NCBI GenBank assembly: GCA_949130495.1
Contig: OX422221.1
Coordinates: forward strand, 30,082,917-30,146,916
DNA length: 64,000 nucleotides
From: Sambucus nigra
Taxonomy: Eukaryota > Streptophyta > Magnoliopsida > Dipsacales > Adoxaceae
Reading direction: 5' to 3'
The notes beneath the pieces are model-generated. The model worked only from the letters and a program-made list of their open reading frames with translations. It was not told where the DNA came from and searched no databases. The position numbers and the translations under genes are program-made. Of this stretch, positions 11,846-23,192 are shown in pieces; position 1 is the first letter of the stretch, and every line of letters begins with the position of its first letter.

Positions 11846-12270
11846 TGTAAGGACATTTTTCTCATGTCCAACATGTTACATTTGTGTATGTCGTACGCCG
11901 CTACATTTGGCACGTCACCTCACGATCTCACATGACGGCCTCTATCCGAATTTCGGGAATCAAGCATTCAACATCTCCATTAATGTGTCCCACATCTGCC
12001 TCAACGACTTCACGTTCCAAGATTTTAGGGACTTAATGCAAGTGGTACGCAAAGGAAGTCAAAACAGTGAAAAAATGCACGATAGGAGAATTCAAGGGCA
12101 TTTTCGTAATTTCACATCCATATTCCGGAGGTCTGGTCAACTGGAAAGTTGAAGATCTCGTCGCAACGAAGATACTGGAAGAAACAACACCTCAATCCGA
12201 GCTACGGTGAAGGAGTTATGACCTTTTGAAGTTGGGGAAAATTCCTTGAAGAATGCTGTTTTTTTTTAAC

Positions 12271-12345
12271 CCCAAACCAGAAAGGTACCCCAAACCGATG
12301 CACCCCAAACCGCATAAGGTACCCCAAACCGGTTCGGGGTACCTG
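12271..12345. promoter_or_regulatory. CCCCAAACC repeat cluster and hairpin upstream of the LTR TATA box
   Basis: Four CCCCAAACC copies lie within about 75 bp. The last one forms an inverted repeat, GGTACCCC...GGGGTACC, around AAACCGGTT. The same block is conserved in the 3' LTR (about 20001-20072). It lies about 60-130 bp upstream of the TATA box, so it may be the promoter's regulatory region. That role is inferred from position only. Confidence 0.5.
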
Positions 12346-12400
12346 TACGCTGGATAAAATTTTAGAGTTTTAAGAATGTGGATCTCTTCATCTGTTTTCC

Positions 12401-12408
12401 TATAAATA
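12401..12408 (+). promoter_or_regulatory. TATA box of the Copia 5' LTR
   Basis: TATAAATA follows the CCCCAAACC cluster in both LTRs (counterpart at about 20132). Transcription is expected to begin about 30 bp downstream, near the GGGGGAGTTG stretch. Confidence 0.6.
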
Positions 12409-12908
12409 CCAACTTCGGGGGAGTTGTTTTGCAAGACTTTGATAGACGAATTTGAGAGCCCTAATACCTCAAATCTTCATAATTTTTGAGTCCCAAGACT
12501 CATGTTTTGATTCACACATCCTTACCAAATATTTTTCAATCCTTTTGCAACCCAAGAACACAACTTTGGTTTGTTCAACCCTTGTGGAGAAGCCGTTTCT
12601 CTTCTCCATTGCAGCCCTACTGGAAAGGGATAGTTCCAGCCGCGACTACAGAATCCGACACTTGAGGGTAATTATTAGTCACTTGTATTTTCATTGAAAT
12701 TCGAAATTGTATAGCCTATAATATTATAATGAAAATAAATGGTTTTTCCCCTTTGGGGGATTTTTCCTCAATTGCATGTGTTTGAATGTTCTTGCTTAGG
12801 TTATCATCTTATTCAATCACATAATGTTGCATGTTTAGGATTTGTTTGGGTTGAAAGGGTTTAATATATAATTTTCTCATTTGAACGCAAGCACATACGT
12901 TCTCAAAT

Positions 12909-12920
12909 TGGTATCAGAGC
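12909..12920 (+). other. primer binding site of the Copia element
   Basis: TGGTATCAGAGC matches the complement of the 3' end of plant initiator methionine tRNA. It lies three bases after the LTR end. Confidence 0.9.
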
Positions 12921-13016
12921 AGGTTACGCTAATCTATCGCGTATTCCTATTTTTCACAAAAAATTTCTAAGATATCAATTTTCTAAATTTTTTTTTTTGA
13001 AAAAGTGCGTGTTCAA

Positions 13017-14903
13017 ATGGAGAAGTTATATAATAAAATGCCTGTTTTTGACGGGACAAATTATGCTTATTGGAAAGCCCGAATGAGGTCGGCTTTAAAA
13101 GCCATTGATAAACGTGTCTGGATTTTGGTTGAACGAGGGTGGACTCCTCCCTCTGTGACTGTTGATAATGTGACCAACTTGAAACTTGACACTTCTTGGA
13201 CTGATGAAGAATTTAAATGGGCATCTTTTAATTCTAAGGGTCTAAGTGCTATTTCTGGCTCTATCACACCTGATGAGTTCAAACGCATAATGACGTGCAC
13301 CACGTCAAAAGAGGCATGGGATGTTTTACAACTCACCCATGAAGGAACTAACGCTGTGAAAGAATCTAAGTTGCAAAATTTGACAACTCAATTTGAAACC
13401 ATCACCATGCATGAATCTGAATGCTTTGATGAATTTTATGCTAGACTTTCTGACATTGTGAAAACTAGCTTTAATCTTGGTGAACATATTCCTAATGCTA
13501 GAGTCGTTAAAAAGATTCTTCGTTCTTTACCTAAGCGTTTTATCCCTAAAGTCACTGTTCTAAATTCTATGGGTAATTTAAATACGCTAAAATTGGAAGA
13601 ACTTGTAGGAGATTTGCAAACTTATGAAATTGATATGTTCCCTAAAAAATCTAAAGATAAGGGAATTGCACTTAAAGCCCAAGAGAGAAGGAGTGAGGGG
13701 TCGGCTAGAAAAAGGATAGAGTCGTCTAGAAAGAGAGAGACTGACACGTCAGATTCTGAGTGTGATTTTGACCTAGATGATTTAGCTCTTTTTGCAAAAT
13801 ATTTTAAGAGGATTCTCAAATTTAAGAAAAATGGCAATTTTAAAGATAAAAAGAAATTCGAGAAAAATAAGTTTGAAAAGAAAAATGAAAAAGACTCCAA
13901 AAATCATCCTAAGAAAGAAAGTGAGAGATGCTTTGAGTGCGATGGTAGGGGTCATAGAGCCTTTGAGTGTGCCAATCGTTTGAATAGAGAGAAAGGGAAA
14001 GCTATTCTTAATGCTACCGTTAGTGATGACAGTGAGGTCGAGACGGTGGATTCAGGAGATGAGTCACCGCATGAGTGTAACTTCGCCGCATTCATGGCCA
14101 GTCAAGTGAGCACTCCTAGTTCTCTTCACGACGATGAAGATGATGCTTCATAGGGACACCTCGACAGTGAGATCGATGAGAGTGAGGGGGAGGATGACTC
14201 AAGGGAGAGCGAAAGTGATATTTAACGCGTCTACGCTGAGTTATATTCTGAGTCATTTAAAACTAAAAAACATAACAAAGCGCTAGTTCTTAAGATCACC
14301 GGCTTAGAGGAAGATTTAAGAAAGGCGAGAGAAAGAGAGTCCTCCACCGTCACCACCCTGAGAGAGAGAGAATCTGCCTGTGTCGAGAAAGAGATTATGT
14401 TTAGAGAGAGAGAGAGTGTTTTAGAGAAAGAGAGAGGGGACTTGACTAAACAAGTGGCTAGTCTTATGAGTCAGCTCCATTCCTCCGTGGAGACTCGAAA
14501 GAAACTTGAAGCCCTTGTTGCCCAGCTGACTCATGATCTTGAGAAAGCACGGAAAGTCAAGGTACAAATCGAGGACATATCTGGGAAGATGGGAAAGATG
14601 CTCCTCGGCCCTGCTTTAGGTTTTGGTGATCGGAAAGGAATTGGATATGATGGTGCCTCCACGTCCCAAATTGCACCTGGACCAGTTCCTGAGTTTACTA
14701 CGAATCCTTATGGCCGTCGTAAAAAACCTCGAAGGTGAGTTCGACCAAGAAAAGCAAATCAAGGTCTGCCTTTGACTGTGCTCTTTTGTACTTATTGCAA
14801 AAGAAAAGGGCACCTTAGGGAATATTGCTATAGCATGGGTCGGACACGATGTACTACTGCTCCACCACGTCATACTAATGAGTTTTCCAGTCTGAGAGAC
14901 TGA
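13017..14903 (+). pseudogene. Copia gag, frame intact but with four stop codons
   Basis: The start is the ATG at 13017; an upstream in-frame GTG at 13005 is not needed. Residues 1-200 form the UBN2-type gag core, with FDGTNYAYWKARM near residue 10 and an SIPKRF-like RSLPKRFIPKV near 170. A first zinc knuckle, CFECDGRGHRAFEC (CX2CX4HX4C), follows near residue 305. Acidic and then Lys/Arg/Glu-rich coiled-coil segments come next, and a second knuckle CTYCKRKGHLREYC lies near 14791-14832. In-frame stops occur at 14151 (TAG), 14223 (TAA), 14736 (TGA) and 14901 (TGA). There is no frameshift, so the frame runs straight into pol. Gag would assemble the cytoplasmic particle and bind the RNA. Confidence 0.9.
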
Positions 14904-17900
14904 GTTGAGTTCTTAGCTGCCACGACCAAGAGTTTAATGGACGAATTCCGACGGATGTCTTTGCCGTTAGTGAATGATTCTCACATTCCATCTAAAACCA
15001 ACAACAACAAAGGCAAACAAAAGGTCAGCTCTGCTTGGGTACCTAAGAAAGATAAAAAGGCCTTCGTTGTTTATGTTGCTCTCAAAGCACACAATACCTC
15101 ACAGTGGTATTTTGATAGTGGATGCTCCAGACATATGACAGGTGATGCCTCATTTTTTACGACTCTTAAGGATTATCAGGATGGTAGAGTCACCTTTGGA
15201 GATGGGAGCAAGTCTAGCATTGTAGGACGAGGTACTGTCGAGTTACCTGGATTTCCTAAGCTAGAAGATGTTTTGTACGTCAAAGGTTTGAAAGCAAACC
15301 TTCTCAGCATTAGCCAGCTGTGTGACGCTGACTTTGCTGTAAAGTTTGACCGGGATACTTTTAAAGTCTATAATCAAGCCGGTAAACTATTAGTGCAAGG
15401 GGTGAGGACCGAGGATAATTGCTATGGGACTGAGCCCACATCCTCACTTGTCTGCAACAGCGCCACGACCACTCCTATGAATCTGTGGCACCAACGTCTA
15501 GGTCACGTGAACGTTAGAGATCTTAATCGTTTAGCTAAAAAGAACCCAGTACGTGGCTTACCATCTCTTGGAAAGTCAACTTCGACCGTTTGTGGACCCT
15601 GTCAGTTGGGAAAACAAATTCGTAGTCCTCATAGGAAGTTACATTCCATTACCACCTCTCGTGTTCTTGAGTTGATTCACATGGATCTTATGGGTCCCAC
15701 TCGTACTGAGAGTCTAGGTGGTAAGAGGTACATCCTCATGATGGTAGATGATTTCCCCAGGTACTCCATTGTAGGTTTTCTGAGAGAGAAATCTGATGCT
15801 GTAGAATTTTTAACGAGCAAGTGTCGTGTCCTGCAAAATCAACACGGTGTCACTATTAACAGGATGCGTAGTGACAATGGCACTGAATTCACAGAAGCAA
15901 AGGTAGACATTTACTGTGATATCCTCGGGATCAAACATGAGTTTTCTGCTGTGAGAACTCCTCAGCAAAATGGGATTGTTGAGAAAAAGAATAGAAGAAT
16001 CCAAGAGATAGCTAGATCTATGCTTTTAGGTCGTAAAATTTCTAGGAGATTTTGGGCAGAGGCAGTGTCTACTGCATGCCACGCGGTGAATAGGGTGTAT
16101 TTACGTCCACACACACTTCAGACTCCTTATGAGTTGTGGACTGGTAAGAAGCCCAACCTGACATATTTCTGTGTTTTTGGGAGTAAATGCTACATCCTAT
16201 GGGATAGAGAGCAATTAGGAAAGTTCGACTCTCGGAGCGACGAGGGAATATTTCTAGGATATTCATCGACTAGCAGAGCGTGCCGGGTTTTTAACCTGAA
16301 GAGCTCTAAGGTTATGGAATCAATAAATGTCACCGTGCAAGATGATGAACCTTCGACGGTTATTGATCCTAACATTCAGTGTGAGGATGAGGATTGTTCT
16401 GACAGTGATTTACCTGTTCCTCTCTCACACTCTGTGGACCCTACTCCTGTGTTAGGGGACACTCCTGCTTGGGTTCGCAAGAGTCATGACCCGTCTGCCA
16501 TTGTTGGCGATCCCACTCTAGGGGTCAAGACTCGTGCTCATCTAGAGAACGTTGTTAGCCATCTTTGCTACACGTCCAAAGTCGAGCCCAAGAACCATAA
16601 AGAAGCACTCAAGGATGAACACTGGATATCTGCTATGCAGGATGAGTTGCTTCAGTTTAAAAAGAACAATGTCTGGGAACTTGTCCCCCGACCTAGTGAG
16701 ACTAATGTGATAGCTACCTGGTGGATTTTTAAGAATAAAATGGATGAAAATGGTACCATTATCAGAAATAAGGCTAGGTTGGTCGCTCAAGGCTACACAC
16801 AGATAGAGGATGTAGACTTTGGGGAGACATTTGCTCTTGTTGCGAGGCTTGAGTCCATCCGTCTTCTGCTCTCCATCGCATATCATCAGCGCTTCAAGTT
16901 ATACCAGATGGATGTCAAGACTGCCTTTCTGAATGGCATTCTACAGGAGAAGGTTTATGTGGAACAACCAAAAGGGTTTGAAGACCCTCAGCACCCAGAG
17001 CACATCTACTATCTTAGAAAAGCCTTGTATGGTTTGAAGCAATCACCCCGTGCTTGGTACGAGAGGCTTACTTCCTATCTCTTAGCTCGTGGCTTCAAGA
17101 GAGGGGGAGTAGATATGACGTTGTTCGTCAGGAGAGATGACGGTGCTATTTTGGTTGCCCAGGTCTATGTGGACGACATAGTCTTTGGATCCACATGCTC
17201 CCAGCATGATCACCACTTTGAGGAGGAGATGAAAAGTGAGTTTCAGATGAGCATGGTTGGTGAGCTTACATTCTTCCTTGGTCTCCAGGTTCGTCAGCTA
17301 GAGGATGGGATGTTCATCTCCCAATCCAAGTATGCTAGAGACCTAGTGAAGAAATTTGGTTTAGAATCCGCTAAGCATGCACGTACACCTATGAGTACCA
17401 CTACCAAACTTAGTAAGGACACTTTAGGCAAGGACGTAGATCAAACCTTATATCGGAGTATGATAGGTAGTCTTCTCTACTTGATTGCCAGTCATCCCGA
17501 CATCGCCTTTAGTGTTGGAGTCTGTGCGCGATATTAGGCGTCCCCGAAAGAGTCACATTTACTTGCTTTAAAATGTATTATTAAATACGTGAGTGGGACT
17601 TTATCATACGGTATTTGGTATTCCTTTGATACCGATGACCGTTTGTCCGCCTATTCGGATGCCGATTGGGCTGGGGATGTAGATGGTTGTAGGAGCACTT
17701 CTGGTGGGTGTTTCTATTTTGGTTCTGCTCTTGTCTCCTGGCTGAGAAAGAAGCAAAATTCCATCTCTTTGTCCACTGCGGAGGCTGAGTACATAGCCGC
17801 CGGGAGTTGTTGCACACAACTCTTGTGGATGAAGCAAATGGTGGAGGATTATGGGATTTCACAAGACACCATGATCATTTCTTGTGATAACACGAGCGCG

Positions 17901-18110
17901 ATACACATATCCCGTAATACCGTCCAACATTCACGCACAAAACACATCAGGATACGTGAGCACTTTATTCGTCAGTTAGTTGAGGAGAACACTGTATCCC
18001 TGAGTTTTGTTACTACCGACCGTCAGTTAGCAGACATTTTCACGAAACCTTTATATACCCTTAGATTTGAGAGTCTTAGGAAGTCTTTGGGAATTTGCAC
18101 AGTTGACTGA
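14904..18110 (+). pseudogene. Copia pol: protease, integrase, reverse transcriptase, RNase H; one stop
   Basis: Protease is marked by [13 protein letters not shown] (about 15110). Integrase has the HHCC finger (HQRLGH ... CGPCQLGK). Its catalytic residues are intact: Asp in HMDLMGPT, Asp in RSDNGTEF and Glu in [12 protein letters not shown]. Reverse transcriptase runs from about 16660 to 17530, with [12 protein letters not shown] and the catalytic YVDDIVFGS. RNase H has SDADWAG, STAEAEYIAA and CDNTSAI. The frame is open from 14904 to 17534, where a TAG (17535-17537) stands in place of a residue that is normally Gln. It then stays open in the same frame to TGA at 18110. Active-site residues look present, so loss of function here rests on the stops. 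Some conserved positions in RT are changed, for example Trp-Trp in ATWWIFKNK. Confidence 0.92.
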
Positions 18111-19575
18111 GGGGTTGGTTTATGTCTAGAATATGATGCTTCTTCATGATCATATCATATGCTTCCTATTGCTAGTCTGTTTTATAAGTACCATTGCTTA
18201 GTTGTACAACTTTTATTTATTCTTTTTTCTTTTTATATTTCTTTTCAAAAATACAAAAAGATTTTCCTTTAAGAAAAATTTTAAGAAAAGCACAAAAAGA
18301 TTTTATTTTGATAAATTTTTTGAAAAATCCAAAAAGATTTATGTTTTTGCTTCTTTTATGGATGAACATGTAAGATAGCCAAGTCACAACTTCATTCCAT
18401 TTATCCATGTGACTATTTGATAGAGATTTGAGAGGCTACATCATTTCATCTATGTGCTTTACATTGGTTGGAGTCTTTGAGATGTAATTAGTGATATTTT
18501 CCTACATGTTTGACTCATATATCCTTTATTGCACACTTGCATGGCTATATTTGATTATTGCATTTGTCTATCTCATATTGGCTTGAGTGTTTCCATCTCA
18601 ATTCTGTCTATTCAATGTATAATATGCGATAAAACTTGACAAGATTGGAATGCATGTAAAAACCGTTTTGGTGAGACTGTGTGTTTTTGTATAACGGGGA
18701 GAGGCTGCGAAAGGTAATCATTTATCCTTTGCGCAAAAGCCACCATTAAAAAGGACCTAAAAAATGAAGGAATTTTAATATCCGAGGTCCAAAGAGATTA
18801 AAAGAGCCCGAAAAAATTAAAGGCAATAAAAAGCACTTCATGCCAAATATGGGCCACTTAGGTTTCACCATCAATTCTCCAAAGTTTGAGAATTTAGAAT
18901 GCCTCTATTCAAAATTATATCTGAGGGAGTTTGGTTGGAGAATTTTTAAACGGGTTTGCACTTCCCTGAAAGTCCTGAAAAAGCATAAAATCGTTTTGGA
19001 CGTTATTGGTGTGAAAATCACTTTGAGCTTTGATTTGTTGATTTGATTGAGTCAATACCTTATATTGTCATTATTTTACACCAAAGGAAGCATTTGAGTT
19101 CATTCGCTAGGAATATCCAATATTAATCGTGCACATATGTCATGTTTGTATGCATTGATTTTCCTATCGAATTTGATCACACCACTTCATTTACGCTATC
19201 ATCGACTTGGTTGCTTTGTGTTCATTCCTATTATGGGGGAGATTTGAATTATCTTATTATGGGGGAGATTTGAAATTTGAGTTTGCTCATAAATTGATAT
19301 ATATATATGTTTATCTCATCATTTCAAACTTGATATGTCACTTGGTATTTTGCTTTGTCTCATGTATGTAGGTACTACATTGATGATCTCTGAATTACAC
19401 ACCCTGATGAGAAAAGATTTGAGATTCCTGAAGATTTGAAGAACAAACGATGAAGACTATTCATTTGTACCTTTTCCAGTTTTGGGTTCATGGGAGGGTA
19501 GATTTGTATAGGCAATTTCATATTTGATAATTTGGATTTTTTATGTATGTACTGGTATAGACATAGGGGGAGATT
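18111..19575 (+). other. Copia 3' non-coding region with three polypurine-like tracts
   Basis: About 1.46 kb lies between the end of pol and the 3' LTR. SIRE elements often carry an env-like ORF here. I see no ORF above 70 codons and no env-like protein. GGGGGAGATTTG occurs three times, near 19236, 19265 and 19566. The last directly adjoins the LTR and is the functional polypurine tract position. Confidence 0.6.
19564..19573 (+). other. polypurine tract of the Copia element
   Basis: AGGGGGAGA sits just before the 3' LTR start at 19576. It is the primer site for plus-strand DNA synthesis. Confidence 0.8.
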
Positions 19576-20636
19576 TGTAAGGACATTTTTCTCATGTCCA
19601 ACATGTTGCATTTGTGTATGTCGTATGCCGCTACATTTGGCACGTCACCTCACGATCTCACATGACGGCCTCTATTCGAATTTCGGGAATCAAGCATTCA
19701 ACATCTCCATTAATGTGTCCCACATCTGCCTCAACGACTTCACGTTCCAAGATTGTAGGGACTTAATGCAAGTGGTACGCAAGGGAAGTCAAAACAGTGA
19801 AAAAAGGCACGATAGGAGAATTCAAGGGCATTTTCGTAATTTCACATCCATAGTCCGGAGGTCTGGTCAACTGGAAAGTTGAAGAGCTCGCCGCAATGAA
19901 GATACTGGAAGAAACGGCACCTCAATCCATGCTACGGTGAAGGAGTTATGACCTTTTGAAGTTGGAGAAAATTCCTTGAAGAATGCTGTTTTTTTTTTAA
20001 CCCCAAACCAGAAAGGTACCCCAAACCGATGTACCCCAAACCGCATAAAGTACCCCAAACCGGTTCGGGGTACCTCTACGCTGGATAAAATTTTAGATTT
20101 TTAATAACGTGGATCTCTTCATCTGTTTTCCTATAAATACCAACTACGGGGGAGTTGTTTTGCAAGACTTTGATAGACGAATTTGAGAGTCCTAATACCT
20201 CAAGTCTTCATAATTTTTTAGTCCCAAGACTCATGTTTTGATTCACACATCCTTGCCAAATATTTGTGAATCCTTTTGTAACCCAAGAACACAACTTTGG
20301 TTTGTTCAACCCTTGTGGAGAAGTCGTTTCTCTTCTCCATTGTAGCCCTACTGGAAAGGGATAGTTCCAGTCGCGACTACAGAATCCGAAACCTAGGGGT
20401 AATTCTTAGTCACTTGTATTTTCATTGTAATCCGAAATTGTATAGCCTACAATATTATAATGAAAATAAATGGTTTTGCCCCTTTGGGGGATTTTTCCTC
20501 AATTGCATGTGTTTGAATGTTCTTGCTTAGATTATCATCTTATTCAATCACATACTATTGCATATTTAGGGTTTGTTTGGGTTAAAAGGGTTTAATATAT
20601 AATTTGCTCATTTGAACGCAAGCACATACGTTATTC
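19576..20636 (+). repeat. 3' LTR of the Copia element
   Basis: It repeats 11846-12905 with few differences and starts TGTAAGGACA. The right border is placed at 20636 to give a GGTTT target duplication; the sequence shared with the 5' LTR ends four bases earlier, at ACGTT. Confidence 0.88.
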
Positions 20637-20708
20637 GGTTTTGAAATATTGCAAATACCATTTGTAAGTATTTAAAACACTTGCGAAAATTGCCTTTTTA
20701 CTACAGTG
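20637..20708 (-). repeat. right terminus of the second CACTA element
   Basis: On the minus strand the sequence begins CACTGTAGTAAAAAGGCA, a CACTA-type terminal repeat distinct from the one at 8877. It leads into TTGCAA/TTTTGAA subterminal motifs that continue on the other side of the Copia insertion. I could not find the matching left terminus in the window, so the element's length is unknown. Confidence 0.65.
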
Positions 20709-21409
20709 TTTGGACCATTTGTAGGTTTCAACCGGCCATAGTTTAAGCCGGAGAGGGCTAACCAGACCCATTTTGTTTGTTGTAACATAAAATGAAATGA
20801 TCTGTCTCAAAAAATAAAAAAACCCTTGTGTGATGAATGACTTAGGCTTATAGGGATAGCACCCAATTGGATATGGTATCTAATTACTTTGAGGGGAATA
20901 ATTAGAAATTCGACCTTAGAGAAAAAAATATAGATAGAGTGACAAGAACTCGTACGTCCCTAGGGACCAACACAAATGTACGCGAATGAGATGCCACGCC
21001 TTCCTTACTCATACCTCCCTTTTCCCATGAGTCGATGTTCTAATTACTCCACGTCACCGGATATAAATTTGTCAACGTGAAGGAAGAGTCGAAGGATATG
21101 ATAAATAAAAATTAGAGACTCTAAAAAAATCTTAGTTAAAAATGAATGAGTGCCCTATTTATAGACTGTGATGAACCCTTCCAAAATAGACACACCCTTT
21201 TCAAATAGGCATACCATTTTCGAATGATCATGTATTTTACGAACACTGATGACCTTTAATGAATGGTTACAACCTTTCAGGAAAGGATAAAACTTTTCAC
21301 AAACCATATAATATCTATACATCATCTTAAGTATAATTTTTACCAAATTTAAAGTATTAAATCTGATTAATAATTTCTAAGAATATGTATTGATAATTTT
21401 TGGAGGCAC
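20709..21409. other. intergenic region without recognised features
   Basis: About 700 bp with no significant ORF, RNA or known repeat. Confidence 0.5.
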
Positions 21410-21414
21410 ATCCC

Positions 21415-21655
21415 TATTAAGGATATTGAGGAATCAAATATAACTACAATTCTTTGAGAAAGTATACATCCATGTGCTTCAAATGTTTAACTCTCTCCGT
21501 GATATTTGGATGATCCAGATACTAAATAACTCCCTTGTTTTAGCTAATTTAATACTATTTTCTTATCACTTTGGGGTCTATAAATAACACAGTGTTATAC
21601 CTCTCTAAACATAAAATAAAATTATATACATTCATCATATTTATATACCTCTATA
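21415..21655 (+). repeat. 5' LTR of the miniature element
   Basis: Aligns throughout with 22451-22692; ends CTCTATA, equivalent to CCCTACA in the partner. Confidence 0.75.
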
Positions 21656-22450
21656 TTGTATGAGAGTAACAAAGGTCTTGTGAGTATTCTTGATCCTCGT
21701 AGTTCACAACGATATATCGTTTCCCTGGGGTCCATAGCGACCATTCATTGATATCGTCCGCCGGGTATAAAACACGATAGGTATGGTTTTTTCCCCAACA
21801 CGATCGAGGTCATTGCCTTTTGTCTCTGCAGTCCTACCAACAACATCAGAGTCGATGTTGTTCGTGAAAACACCTCATGTCACAGTGGTGCTAAAATTGA
21901 GACCATAAAAAATGGCGGGGCTAACAAAGTTGCCTCTCCACTTCATTAAATTTAAGGAAGCTTGATGACGAAAGTGAGAAGCTTTCTCATGATCGTGTAC
22001 CTACCGAGTTCAAGAAATGTATTATGTAAGCCAAAATGGATAAGAGGCTTACACAAACACAACTTGCTCAGTTGACTCTTGAACCAACTACTTTCTATTT
22101 ATACAATTTAAACTTAAAGCCATACCTTAAGCTTGATTCTAAGTTGGCGGGTGTGTCGAACCAATGCATTGAGCCCCATTACTTGTAATTTTCGAAGTGG
22201 CATTATCTCTTAAAAGGGCATGTGTTCTCATGAGCCAACAACTAAATTGTCGCGAAATCCACCGTGAGCAAGCCCAATGAGCATATAGTCTCTAAATTCA
22301 TTACGATCAAGCGAATTTGGGTTCAAAAATTCTATTATAGGTGTCAGTCTAGTAAAAACCAATAATTGAGCCTTTGAATCAATTTTGATCAAGCTCATTA
22401 CGTTTGAAGCTCGATGTGCGCTCTCCACCCACACCTCACTTGAGGGGGAG

Positions 22451-22692
22451 TATTAAGGATATTGATAAATTCGATACAACTACAGCTCTTTGACAACGTC
22501 TATAGCCACGTGCTTCAAATGTTTAAATCTCCCCATGATAATTGGAAGATCCAGATACCAATTAACTCTTTTCTTTTTATCTAATTTATCGCCATGTTAT
22601 TACGACTTTCGTGTTTATTAATAGCATAAGGTTTTACTTCTCTAAACATGAAATACAATTATATCATTTCATCATATTTATAAATCCCTACA
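22451..22692 (+). repeat. 3' LTR of the miniature element
   Basis: Preceded by the polypurine tract at 22441-22450 and followed by ATGCC, one half of the imperfect target duplication. Confidence 0.75.
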
Positions 22693-23192
22693 ATGCCCGT
22701 CCGAAAATAATGTGCTTCTAACTTGATCTAGATGACCATTCTTTAAAAAGACATTAACCTTCGCAAAACACAACAATTGACACACCCATGGTAAGAAAGG
22801 TAATAACAATAATATAAGGAGACACTCAAACGATACGAAAAAAACTAGATTTGATTAAGTTATTAACTATGCATTTGTTGATGTTTTACTAAGTCTGCAT
22901 GTGTACTCCATATACCAACAAAGCACAATTGACAACTCATCCGAGTATGATTTTGGGCATCATTTCTCTTTAATATTAATCACAAGTGAAACAAAGAGCA
23001 AATGAATGAAAATGAATGAACATATTATGAGAGGGCCCCGTTTTGTTAAAATCACGAGTAAATGGGAAATAGAACATCACATTAACAATTTATATATCTT
23101 TAATATCATGACACAATAATTAGATTTTGACATAAAAACATGTGTCGTTATTCTTTATAATGTAATTTTGTTTTGACATGCTCATTAAGAGG
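22693..23192. other. region 3' of the NAC gene
   Basis: 500 bp of AT-rich DNA between the miniature element and the NAC stop codon. It should hold the NAC 3' UTR (minus strand), but no canonical AATAAA is obvious in the first 100 bases after the stop. A short piece near 23031-23048 (GAGGGCCCCGTTTTGTTAAA) resembles a MITE end of the type found in intron 2. Confidence 0.4.

Larger units (their letters stand above)
11846..12905 (+). repeat. 5' LTR of the Copia element
   Basis: It begins TGTAAGGACA and ends near ACGTTCTCA, just before the primer site. It contains a cluster of CCCCAAACC repeats (about 12270-12345) and a TATA box at 12401. A polyadenylation-like AATAAA lies at 12734-12739. Confidence 0.9.
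11846..20636 (+). mobile_element. full-length SIRE-type Ty1/Copia retrotransposon
   Basis: The element has two LTRs of about 1.06 kb (11846-12905 and 19576-20636), an iMet primer site, a single gag-pol frame (13017-18110) and polypurine tracts. Domain order gag, protease, integrase, RT, RNase H defines Copia. Two zinc knuckles, a long charged gag tail and the FGS-type RT motif suggest the SIRE/Maximus clade. GGTTT at 11841-11845 and 20637-20641 is a candidate 5 bp target duplication. The last four bases of the two LTRs differ (CTCA versus ATTC), so the right border is uncertain by a few bases. By eye the first 240 bp of the LTRs show six differences, which indicates a fairly recent insertion. 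It sits in the subterminal region of a CACTA element. Confidence 0.9.
21415..22692 (+). mobile_element. miniature LTR retrotransposon (TRIM-like or deleted Copia), 1.28 kb
   Basis: Two LTRs of about 241 bp (21415-21655 and 22451-22692) both start TATTAAGGATATTGA and share TGCTTCAAATGTTTAA and GATCCAGATAC blocks. A degenerate initiator-Met-like primer site (TTGTATGAGAGTAACAAAGG) follows the left LTR. A polypurine tract TGAGGGGGAG (22441-22450) directly precedes the right LTR. The flanks ATCCC (21410-21414) and ATGCC (22693-22697) are a target duplication with one mismatch. The 0.8 kb interior codes for nothing recognisable. The LTRs differ at many sites, so the insertion is old. Confidence 0.75.

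Noticed and set aside
11619..12152. 177-codon plus-strand frame spanning the Copia LTR start
   Set aside because: It runs from CACTA subterminal repeats into the LTR, and its second half recurs at 19532-19882 because the LTR is duplicated. No protein-like features.
12909..12920. tRNA-like sequence
   Set aside because: Only the 12 bases complementary to the tRNA 3' end are present: a primer binding site, not a tRNA gene.
15810..16886. Minus-strand frames of 60-114 codons within Copia pol
   Set aside because: Shadows of the plus-strand integrase and RT coding sequence.
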